In this document: positions 31,804-38,808 of the stretch, piece by piece | Layout: every line of letters begins with the position of its first letter | Position numbering within the stretch: the stretch's first letter is position 1 | NCBI RefSeq assembly: GCF_000092205.1 | Contig: NC_014216.1 | Coordinates: 186,001-250,000 of the forward strand | DNA length: 64,000 nt | Direction of reading: 5' to 3' | Origin: Desulfurivibrio alkaliphilus AHT 2 | GTDB lineage: Bacteria; Desulfobacterota; Desulfobulbia; Desulfobulbales; Desulfurivibrionaceae | The notes under the pieces: generated by a model | Told to the model about the DNA's origin: nothing | The model's input: only the letters and a program-made list of their open reading frames with translations | Database searches by the model: none | Translations under genes and position numbers: made by a program

Positions 31804-33270
31804 CTATTTGAAGGGATCCCAGCGGGCGGTCATCTTCTCGTAACCGGCGGGGAAGTGCTGCCGGAACAGCTTGTAGTAATAAAGTTCTTTCGGGGAGTTG
31901 AGTTTGATCCCGGTTTCGCTGCGGGGGGTGGCCTTGAATTCGTCCTCGCTGACGTATTTGGCGGTCAGTTCGTCCATCAGGTCGTCCACCCCGGTGCCGC
32001 CGGCAAAGCGCAGCTTGGTGCGGTTGGCGATTTCCTTGGGCAGCATACCCCGGAAGGCCTCGCGGAGAATCCATTTCTCTATATCGATCCCCCTTGCCTC
32101 ATCATGGTAAACCTTTAGCTCCAGCGGAATCTTGCGGCTGAAGGCCACCACTTCCGGGTCCAGGAAAGGGGTGCGGTAGTTGACCGAGTGGGCCAGCCAG
32201 GAGCGGTCCAACCGGCGCAGGGCGGTGTTGTAGGCGATCTGTACCAGTTTCTCCGCCACTTCTTCCCGCTGCTCTTCCGATTCCACCTCTTTCAACTCAG
32301 CGAAATAGCCCCCGAACAGCTCATCGGCCCCTTCCCCCACCAGAATAGCGTTGGTGAAGACGGTGGTTAGTTTGGAGGTATAGATATTGGCGGTGGTGCC
32401 GGAAACGCAGTCTTCATCGAAGCTTTCCAGATGATAGACAGCCTTGTCCAGAATACGATCGATATCCTGGTCGGTAATCTGGTAAATGTGGTGCTCAAGG
32501 TCCAGGAACTCGGCCATCAGTTTGGCGAATTCCAGGTCTTTGCTGGGATAGCGCTTGATGGTGGTGCTGAACAGCTTGATGCCGGGGTCGATCTCCTTGG
32601 CGATGGCGGCGATGATGGAACTGTCCAGGCCGCCGCTGAGCGAGACGCCCTGCACGGCGCCGTCGGCCATCATCTTGCCGGTGGCCTTGATCAGCAACTC
32701 CCGCAGAATCTCCGCCGCTTCGGCGGGGGTGGAAAAATCCGGGGTGGTGAAGGTATGGCGGGGGAAGGGTTGCAGCCCTTCCTGGGAGGAGTAAAAGTGC
32801 CCCGGCGGCAACTCTTCCACGGTGTCGCTCCAGGCCAGCAGGGCCTTGGCTTCGGAGGCGAAATAAAGCCGGTTGCCCCGGGCCCGGTAGATCAGGGGGC
32901 GGGAGCCCACGGCGTCGCGGGCCAGGATGGTCTCCCCCCGGTCGACGATGGCGCAGGCGAAGCTGCCGTCGATTTTTGCCAGCCCCTCGCGCCCTTCCCG
33001 CTGGTAGACCTCCCGGATAAAGCCGACATTGGTCTGGCCCGGGGGGATTTCCTGGTAGATATCACCGTCCAGCAGTACCACCGGCTCTTCCTTGCCGGCC
33101 ATGGCCGGGGTCGCCCGGGGCGAAAGGGAGAGTTCGCAGCAGGCCAGGCCGCCGTCTGCCACCTGCCGGGTGATGGTGTTGTCCGGACCACGGTGGGTTA
33201 ACTTGCCGATCATCTCCTGCAGCTGATCCTTGCCGACTTTTTCCCCGGTAACTCCTGCAATTCCGCTCAT
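31804..33270 (-). CDS. Asparagine-synthetase-like protein with degenerate glutaminase domain
   Basis: A 488-residue AsnB homologue. The start is fixed by AAGGAGG before ATG 33270 and gives MSGIAGV; true glutamine-dependent enzymes need Cys as residue 2 (MCGI). The oxyanion-hole NGEIYN segment is also changed to DGDIYQE. The synthetase domain (about 200-488) is intact: SLSGGLDSSIIAAIAKE pyrophosphate loop, LVGEGADELFGGY and YRTPFLDPEVVAFSRK. It may therefore use free ammonia or another amine, or adenylate a different substrate. It is followed by a gap of about 150 bp from the DUF342 gene on the same strand. Confidence 0.88.
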   Translation of the reverse strand: MSGIAGVTGEKVGKDQLQEMIGKLTHRGPDNTITRQVADGGLACCELSLSPRATPAMAGKEEPVVLLDGDIYQEIPPGQTNVGFIREVYQREGREGLAKIDGSFACAIVDRGETILARDAVGSRPLIYRARGNRLYFASEAKALLAWSDTVEELPPGHFYSSQEGLQPFPRHTFTTPDFSTPAEAAEILRELLIKATGKMMADGAVQGVSLSGGLDSSIIAAIAKEIDPGIKLFSTTIKRYPSKDLEFAKLMAEFLDLEHHIYQITDQDIDRILDKAVYHLESFDEDCVSGTTANIYTSKLTTVFTNAILVGEGADELFGGYFAELKEVESEEQREEVAEKLVQIAYNTALRRLDRSWLAHSVNYRTPFLDPEVVAFSRKIPLELKVYHDEARGIDIEKWILREAFRGMLPKEIANRTKLRFAGGTGVDDLMDELTAKYVSEDEFKATPRSETGIKLNSPKELYYYKLFRQHFPAGYEKMTARWDPFK

Positions 33271-33418
33271 CAAACTCCTCCTTTGGCTGGCCGGGCCAAC
33301 CGTTTGCGCCGGTTGCCCTTTGGCTGTTCAGTACGGTTTGTTGGAGCAGGATAACATAATCGGCCAGGATTGACATCCGCCGGATGCCCGGCTTGAAGTG
33401 GGAGAGTGGTTGAAATTA

Positions 33419-35197
33419 TTATTTTGCCAGTTCCAGCAAAGTGGTGTCGTAATTGAAGACAAGGGCAATGCTCTGGCGGCCGGCGGGGAGCTTGACCAGT
33501 TGTTCTTCTTTGGCCGGACGTTCAAGAACAATTTCGTTTTCGATCTTTTTGAGCAGCAGGTGATCATCCCAGCAGTCAATAGCGAAGCTGGCCCCGTCCT
33601 TGCATTCTTCCAGTTCAAGTTTCATCCGGATGGGTGGGCTGATTTCCGCCAGCCGGGCAGCAAATTTACGCTGCTCTTCCTGGCGCTGTTTTTTTTCCGT
33701 GATCAACCGGGTCACCGGCAACACATTTTCCAGGCCCAGGTCGTAGAGAGTGTTGGAAATTTCCAGGTGCAGGTCTTTTTCTTCTTCTTCCGGGCAGTGC
33801 ATGTATTGTTGTGTCAACCGGAGTATGGCGTCCTGCGCGTAACGTTCCGTGCCGCTGGCCGCCGGCTGGTGGTTGACGTTTTTTTCCTTAAGATGGGCCG
33901 ACAGGGTCTTTTGCAGTTGTTCGTCGGTCCGCTTGATCTGTTGTCGGCTGGCGGCCAGGTTGGCCAGCAGGGAGCGGCGGTGCTGGAAGATGTTGCGGCC
34001 GGAAAAGTCGCAGCTGTCTGGGCCGCAGCCATGTGCGCGCAGAGTGTCGTTACCCAGCAACAGCCGGTTGCGGCCGGAAAGCAGGATTTTATGGCCGGTG
34101 AAGCTGTGGCGGGCGTGCAGTCTGGCATTCATCATGGTGGCGATCAGTTGGCCGTTGCCGATGATAATCTCCGGGGCGTACAGAGCACCTTTTTGGATTG
34201 AGCGATTAATGGTGATCGGCCCCGAGGTTGCCACCAGGTATTTGTCGTCGGCCTGATTGACCATTTCCGCCACGATCTCGGCGCCGTACACCTTGCCCTG
34301 GACCAGCTCCGCCACTTTAATCAGGCCGCCGGTTTTGGCCTCAAAGGCGCTGGGAATGGTGCGAAATTCGGCCACGTCCAGGTCCAGGGCCTGCTCCCGG
34401 TCGCTGCCGCCACCGGCCTTAACATGACCCCCGGCCCGGAAACCCACTTCGTCCAGGCGCAGATCACGCTCCACCTCGATATAGCGCAGATTTCCTTCGC
34501 CGTCGTAGCGGGTTCTTACCATGCCGTTGAGGGCAGAAAAGAGCCTGATCTTCCCCCGCTCGCTTTCCTGCTTTTCGATCCCTTTGCCTAATTCGATGGC
34601 ATACGGGATGGCAGTGCGGGGTTTGATCACGGCGCCGCGAACGTCGATTCCCGGCTCACCATTGACCCTGCTGTTGTCGATGATGGCCAGCAATTCGCCC
34701 TTGGTGGTCTGGGCAAATTCGCCGGTGGTGTAGTGATCGATGCGCCGAGCTTGCTGGCGGGCCCGGCGGGCGGCGGCATAACGCCCTTTTTCCCTTAAAA
34801 AGCCGTGAACTCCGTCTTTGGGCGGCACGCCGCTTATTTTCAAGCGGCTCCTGCTGCGGCTGAGGGCAAAAGTTACCTGGCGCTTGTAAGGGCCGGGGTC
34901 AGTGGTCACGGCGAAAGAGATTCGGGTGTGGGGGTCTGCCTCCCGGCGTTTGATCTTTTGCAGCAAAGCTTTGATAATTTCTTCCATTTCGCGGAAAATG
35001 TTGGATTCGCCAAAGGGAATCTCTTCCAGCTTGCGCAGCCGCAGCTTTTGGGCCACTTCCCGCAGAGAGCGCAGCAGCAGGTCTTGCAGGACCACGGCGC
35101 CGTCGGGGGCGGCGGTTATTTCCCCATGATGCTTCTGGTAGAAAGAAGCCGGAGAGGGCATGTTGACGGTAAGCTGGAAGAGGGTGCGGGAGGCCAT
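33419..35197 (-). CDS. DUF342/FapA-family protein
   Basis: A 592-residue protein of the FapA (DUF342) family. The N-terminal third is helical and basic (RSLREVAQKLRLRKLEEIPF, YAAARRARQQARRID). Residues about 190-400 carry the FapA beta-helix with polar repeats (EPGIDVRGAVIKPR, ITINRSIQKGALYAPEIIIG). A coiled coil follows (LANLAASRQQIKRTDEQLQK), then a C-terminal beta domain. FapA-type proteins sit at the cell pole or membrane in some bacteria, but their role is unclear. The start could also be ATG 35161. A second, larger family member is at 53550-56075. Confidence 0.75.
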   Translation of the reverse strand: MASRTLFQLTVNMPSPASFYQKHHGEITAAPDGAVVLQDLLLRSLREVAQKLRLRKLEEIPFGESNIFREMEEIIKALLQKIKRREADPHTRISFAVTTDPGPYKRQVTFALSRSRSRLKISGVPPKDGVHGFLREKGRYAAARRARQQARRIDHYTTGEFAQTTKGELLAIIDNSRVNGEPGIDVRGAVIKPRTAIPYAIELGKGIEKQESERGKIRLFSALNGMVRTRYDGEGNLRYIEVERDLRLDEVGFRAGGHVKAGGGSDREQALDLDVAEFRTIPSAFEAKTGGLIKVAELVQGKVYGAEIVAEMVNQADDKYLVATSGPITINRSIQKGALYAPEIIIGNGQLIATMMNARLHARHSFTGHKILLSGRNRLLLGNDTLRAHGCGPDSCDFSGRNIFQHRRSLLANLAASRQQIKRTDEQLQKTLSAHLKEKNVNHQPAASGTERYAQDAILRLTQQYMHCPEEEEKDLHLEISNTLYDLGLENVLPVTRLITEKKQRQEEQRKFAARLAEISPPIRMKLELEECKDGASFAIDCWDDHLLLKKIENEIVLERPAKEEQLVKLPAGRQSIALVFNYDTTLLELAK

Positions 35198-35325
35198 GCA
35201 TCATTATCCCCGGTGGCGGGAGGGGCGTTTCCTTGAAAAAAATAAAGAAATCGGCACCTTAACAGGGGGGTGGCCCCGCTCCGGTTGAGGTGAGCTTTGT
35301 GTTATGTTTGTCTCCTCTAATCAAT

Positions 35326-35355
35326 AAGATATACAACGGAATCGGCGTAAGTCAA
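35326..35355 (-). promoter_or_regulatory. Predicted sigma-70 promoter for the DUF342 gene
   Basis: On the minus strand TTGACT (35355-35350) and TATCTT (35331-35326) are 18 bp apart in an AT-rich stretch, about 130 bases before the start at 35197. Confidence 0.5.
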
Positions 35356-35409
35356 TCTTTATTGTTATTTTTTCGAAGACCGGGGCCCTGTGATCGCTTA
35401 CACAAAAGC

Positions 35410-35604
35410 TCATAGCCCGGTTGGCCGGCAGAGATTTTCCTCCCGGTTGGCTACTCGCCCGCATTTGCGGCAGACAAAACGGGGATTGTTGACCAGTTCC
35501 CGGTATTGCTCCGGAGAGTCGGCCAACAAGCCCCCCTTGACCAGCTTGCACAGCCCTTTTGCCGCCGCCTGCTCTTTGTCTTTCTTTTTGCCGCTGTCGC
35601 CCAT
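35410..35604 (-). CDS. Small zinc-ribbon-like protein
   Basis: A 64-residue protein starting at ATG 35604 after AGGGAGA. The N-terminal half is basic (GDSGKKKDKEQAAAKGLCKL), and the C-terminus holds FVCRKCGRVANREENLCRPT, a CxxC plus a third Cys like a half zinc ribbon. It lies 14 bp after the rhodanese-MBL gene and is probably in its operon. No function can be given. Confidence 0.65.
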   Translation of the reverse strand: MGDSGKKKDKEQAAAKGLCKLVKGGLLADSPEQYRELVNNPRFVCRKCGRVANREENLCRPTGL

Positions 35605-35618
35605 CCGTTTCTCCCTGG

Positions 35619-36812
35619 TTAGTCGGTGGCGGCGCGCTGGACCTCGGCGCTGATCCCCACCTTGCCGTAGTTGCTGGCCCCGCATTCGTTTTTGCCCAGG
35701 TCCATCACATTCGCCTCTTCCGGGCTGACCTTGAGCCAGCCGCCGTTGACCCGCCGGATCTCGGCATAAACCCCGGGCTGAGGGCGCATGTTTTCCTGGA
35801 TAAACTCGGCAAATTTCTTTTCATGGGGCAGGCGGAAGGCGGTGACCTGACGGCGCAGTTGCCCCAGCCGGCCACAAATCAGCAACTCGTCGTCGGCCTC
35901 TTCCCAGGTGGTGTAGTGGCCGGGCAGCACGATGGTGCTGTCATCCAGGTGGCGCAGGCGCAGCATCAGGGTCAGGTACAGCTCGCGGGCCCAGGCTTCC
36001 CATTTGCCCCCCAGGTCCGGCCGCCCGGAGGTGTTGACGAAGATGGTGTCGCCGCTGAGCAGATATTTTCCGTCCACCAGAAAGCAGGTGCTGCCCATGG
36101 TATGACCCGGGGTGTGCAGGGCCCGAACCTCAGGACCTCCGGCTTTGAAGGCAAAGATTTCGTTGTGGTTAACCTCCTGGTAAGGAAAATCGGCCCCGTC
36201 GAAATCCAGTTTGTTGACCAGCATGGTGCAGCCGGTTTCCCGGACCAGGTCAGGGCCGCCGGAGATATAGTCGGCCTGGCGATGGGTTTCAAAGCTGTGG
36301 GTGATGACGGCGCCATGGGAGGCGGCCAGTTCGATGTAGGTTTCAATATTGCGGGCCGGGTCGAAGACCATGGCCTCTTTGCCGACGATCAGCAGGTAGC
36401 TGCAGGAGGCTTTGCCGGGACGGTTGCACTGGTAAAGGAGATAGGGCGCCTCCGGCGGGGTCACCAGCCGCGGGGCCAGCAGGTTGCCCCAACCCACGAT
36501 TCCCTGCTGCAGGTAACCGACATCGGTAAAACCATTGTCAACCAACAGGTCGGCCACATATTTGGCTGAACCTTCTTTGGCGCAGACAATGCGAATTTTT
36601 TCCCCGGCCGGAATTTTGGCCAGGCTGTCCTGGACATCCTCCATGAAATGGAAATAGGGAATATTGATATAGGGGAAAAAGTTGGGGCCCTCCACGCTCC
36701 AGTTGGCGAAATCCTTTTCATTGCGCACATCCAGCAAAACGAAATCCGGTCCCTGGCAGATCTGCGCGAAAAGTTCCCCGGCGGTGTAGGTAAACGGTAC
36801 AGCATTGCTCAT
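35619..36812 (-). CDS. Rhodanese-metallo-beta-lactamase protein (persulfide-dioxygenase-like, altered metal site)
   Basis: A 397-residue protein. Residues 1-115 form a rhodanese domain (FVLLDVRNEKDFANWSVEGP, with C77 in IVCAKEGSAKY). Residues 120-330 form an MBL fold of the ETHE1/persulfide dioxygenase type. The HxHxDH motif reads H177-R-Q179-A-D181-Y182, so two of its His are lost. The positions equivalent to the iron ligands of ETHE1 remain: H177, HTPGHTMGS and SGDTIF. The later His (LPGHYTTW) is also present. This fits a mononuclear iron enzyme in sulfane-sulfur metabolism, but the substrate is untested. A small zinc-ribbon gene follows it. Confidence 0.85.
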   Translation of the reverse strand: MSNAVPFTYTAGELFAQICQGPDFVLLDVRNEKDFANWSVEGPNFFPYINIPYFHFMEDVQDSLAKIPAGEKIRIVCAKEGSAKYVADLLVDNGFTDVGYLQQGIVGWGNLLAPRLVTPPEAPYLLYQCNRPGKASCSYLLIVGKEAMVFDPARNIETYIELAASHGAVITHSFETHRQADYISGGPDLVRETGCTMLVNKLDFDGADFPYQEVNHNEIFAFKAGGPEVRALHTPGHTMGSTCFLVDGKYLLSGDTIFVNTSGRPDLGGKWEAWARELYLTLMLRLRHLDDSTIVLPGHYTTWEEADDELLICGRLGQLRRQVTAFRLPHEKKFAEFIQENMRPQPGVYAEIRRVNGGWLKVSPEEANVMDLGKNECGASNYGKVGISAEVQRAATD

Positions 36813-37025
36813 GGCAACCTCCCATAATGGTTAAAAGCGTTTAGTAATTTTTATCGACTTTAGTGCGTTGTGCATATTTCCGCAATAATTATTTGCATTT
36901 AATGCTAAATGGCCGAAGGGTATGATCTGTCCCTTTCTGCAATCAATGGTTTCGACAAAATCGTGATGGGTATCTAAGTGTTGATCACCGGTTTATTTCT
37001 TCGGCCCGGCCGGTTCAATGTTATT
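36813..37025. other. Intergenic region, no gene found
   Basis: An AT-rich stretch upstream of the rhodanese-MBL gene, presumably its promoter. No open frame with a ribosome site, RNA gene or clear terminator was seen. The rest of the 569-bp gap to 37382 is occupied by repeat family B copy 2 and the leader of the DUF502 gene. Confidence 0.5.
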
Positions 37026-37218
37026 TGGTTGTTGCACCGGGGTGGGGGCCGCGAAACCCGGTAGCGACTCATTGTCGGCAGTTCTGCCGACAAAAACAGA
37101 CTAAGCTCGGCGGGCATCCATGCCCGCCTCCGAGGCGCCCTCCGCCTCCTGCGCGTCCATGCGCCCGGCGGCGGGCGAACCCGTCGCTACCGGGTTTCGC
37201 GGCCCCCGTCCAGTTCCC
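37026..37218. repeat. Repeat family B, copy 2 (inverted)
   Basis: The core at 37044-37207 has the same 25-bp perfect terminal inverted repeat as copy 1. Inside are TCGGCAGTTCTGCCGA and a longer GC-rich segment shared, in reverse orientation, with copy 1 (CTCCTGCGCGTCCATGCGCC). The flanking sequences match copy 1 swapped left to right, so the whole element is inverted. Confidence 0.9.
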
Positions 37219-37381
37219 AGGCGACTTTGACGTTGCCTTGAGCCCTGCGGGACATTGCTTTTGCTTGCCGCCGGGATATGCTAAACTGTCGGGGTGCCGG
37301 GAGGAGCCTGCTCCATGATGCCGGTCCCGTTTTTTCCGATAAATTACCGCTGGCAAGGGTTAATCGATGTTGGAGGAAACC

Positions 37382-37924
37382 ATGAAAACCATCGGCAAAT
37401 ATTTTCTCCATGGCCTGCTTTTTCTGGTGCCGCTGCTGGTGACCCTGTACGTGTTGTACCTGGTGTTTGCCACCATCGACGGGATTTTTCCCTTTACCGT
37501 CCCAGGGGCCGGCTTCCTGCTGACCATCGGTTTGATCCTGGCGGTGGGGTTTGTTACTTCCAATTTGCTGGGCCGTGGGCTGGTGCAACTGGTGGATCGG
37601 CTCTTTGCCCGCCTGCCGCTGGTGGCTCTGCTGTACACCTCCCTCAAGGATCTGGTAAACGCCTTTGTCGGCGACAAAAAGAGTTTTAACCGGCCGGTGG
37701 AGGTGGCCCTGGATGCCGAGGGACAAATCCGGGTAGTGGGGTTCATTACCCGGGAGGACCTGGAAAGATTCGGCCTGAAGGGGCAGTGCGCCGTTTACCT
37801 GCCCCAGTCTTACAATTTTGCCGGCAATATGCTGGTGGTGCCGCATGAGCGGGTGCGTCCGATTAATGCCGACCCGGCGGAGGTGATGAAGCTAATCGTC
37901 TCCGGCGGGGTGTCGTCGAGATAG
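37382..37924 (+). CDS. DUF502-family inner-membrane protein
   Basis: A 180-residue protein starting at ATG 37382 after GGAGGAAACC. Two helices lie at about residues 8-30 (FLHGLLFLVPLLVTLYVLYL) and 47-66 (LLTIGLILAVGFVTSNLLGR). The conserved DUF502 soluble part follows (IPLV-like LPLVALLYTSLKDLVNAFVG, VGFITREDL, AVYLPQSYNFAGNMLVVPHE). The family has no assigned function. The aat gene follows. Confidence 0.88.
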   Translation: MKTIGKYFLHGLLFLVPLLVTLYVLYLVFATIDGIFPFTVPGAGFLLTIGLILAVGFVTSNLLGRGLVQLVDRLFARLPLVALLYTSLKDLVNAFVGDKKSFNRPVEVALDAEGQIRVVGFITREDLERFGLKGQCAVYLPQSYNFAGNMLVVPHERVRPINADPAEVMKLIVSGGVSSR

Positions 37925-37978
37925 GTTGCTTTGCCCCCTTTAGTATAGTTCGTGGCAGAGCGTTGCATGCAGGAAGTT

Positions 37979-38677
37979 ATGCCGGTTTATCAGCTTGATC
38001 CCAACCTGGTGCTGTTCCCCCCGCCGCAGGTGGCCCGTTATGACGGTCTGCTGGCGGTGGGGGGTGATCTTTCCCCCGAGCGCCTGCTGCTGGCTTACCG
38101 GATGGGGATTTTTCCCTGGTATGGGCCGGGCGAGCCCATTTTGTGGTGGGCGCCGGACCCCCGTCTGGTGCTGTTGCCCGGGGAATTTCACATAAGCCGG
38201 CGCCTGGCCCGGAAGCTGCGCCAGGGGCGGTTCAGCTTCAGCACTAATCAGGATTTTGCCGGGGTTATCCGGCACTGCGCCGAAATTGCGCGACCCGGCC
38301 AGGAGGGCAGCTGGCTGAGCGAGGAGATGATCGCCGCCTATCTCAGGCTCCATGAACTGGGCTATGCCCATTCGGTGGAGTGCCGGCGGGACGGTCGGCT
38401 GGTGGGCGGTGTTTATGGCGTGGCTTTGGGGCGGGTCTTTTTTGGGGAATCGATGTTTTCCCTTGAAACCGATGCCTCCAAGGCGGCCATGGCCCACCTG
38501 GTGGCGGCCATGGAAACAACCGGCGGTACCATGATCGACTGCCAGGTTAAAAGCGATCACTTGCTGCGCCTGGGCGCCCGCCTGGTTCCCGGCCCTGTTT
38601 TTTACCAGCGACTGGCCCTGGATATCGACGATGAGCAACTGACCTCACCGCCGCCCCCGGCCACGCTTTTGCTGTGA
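37979..38677 (+). CDS. aat: Leucyl/phenylalanyl-tRNA-protein transferase
   Basis: A 232-residue cytoplasmic enzyme that adds Leu or Phe to N-terminal Arg/Lys of proteins, marking them for ClpAP in the N-degron pathway. The start at 37979 follows AGGAAG and gives MPVYQLDPNLVLFPPP; GTG 37952 and ATG 37967 are less likely. Motifs: GLLAVGGDLSPERLLLAYRM, GIFPWYGPGEPILWWAPDPR, GYAHSVECRRDGRLVGGVYG, GRVFFGESMFS and IDCQVKSDHLLRLGARLV. A remnant of repeat family A begins at its TGA. Confidence 0.95.
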   Translation: MPVYQLDPNLVLFPPPQVARYDGLLAVGGDLSPERLLLAYRMGIFPWYGPGEPILWWAPDPRLVLLPGEFHISRRLARKLRQGRFSFSTNQDFAGVIRHCAEIARPGQEGSWLSEEMIAAYLRLHELGYAHSVECRRDGRLVGGVYGVALGRVFFGESMFSLETDASKAAMAHLVAAMETTGGTMIDCQVKSDHLLRLGARLVPGPVFYQRLALDIDDEQLTSPPPPATLLL

Positions 38678-38714
38678 CCGTTCACCAAGGGTACTAAGCT
38701 GCTGAACGCTTACC
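38677..38714. repeat. Remnant of repeat family A
   Basis: CCGTTCACCAAGGGTACTAA is the reverse complement of the family A tail (compare 50108-50137), followed by GCTGCTGAACGCTTAC, an arm remnant. It begins at the last base of the aat stop codon. Confidence 0.6.
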
Positions 38715-38721
38715 TTTTGCT

Positions 38722-38750
38722 TTGACAAGCCGCGCCGGACTAAGTAAAAG
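38722..38750 (+). promoter_or_regulatory. Predicted sigma-70 promoter for etfBA
   Basis: TTGACA at 38722-38727 and TAAAAG at 38745-38750 are 17 bp apart, about 60 bases before the ATG at 38809. Confidence 0.5.
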
Positions 38751-38808
38751 CTCCGGTGCGAACCCTTACCGGCTTTGGTAAAGGACTAAATAGGAGCGAC
38801 CATCACCC

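Noticed and set aside
38745-38800. A riboswitch in the etfBA leader.
   Set aside because: Short inverted pieces (CTTACCGGCTTTGGTAAAG) can be drawn, but they match no known aptamer core.
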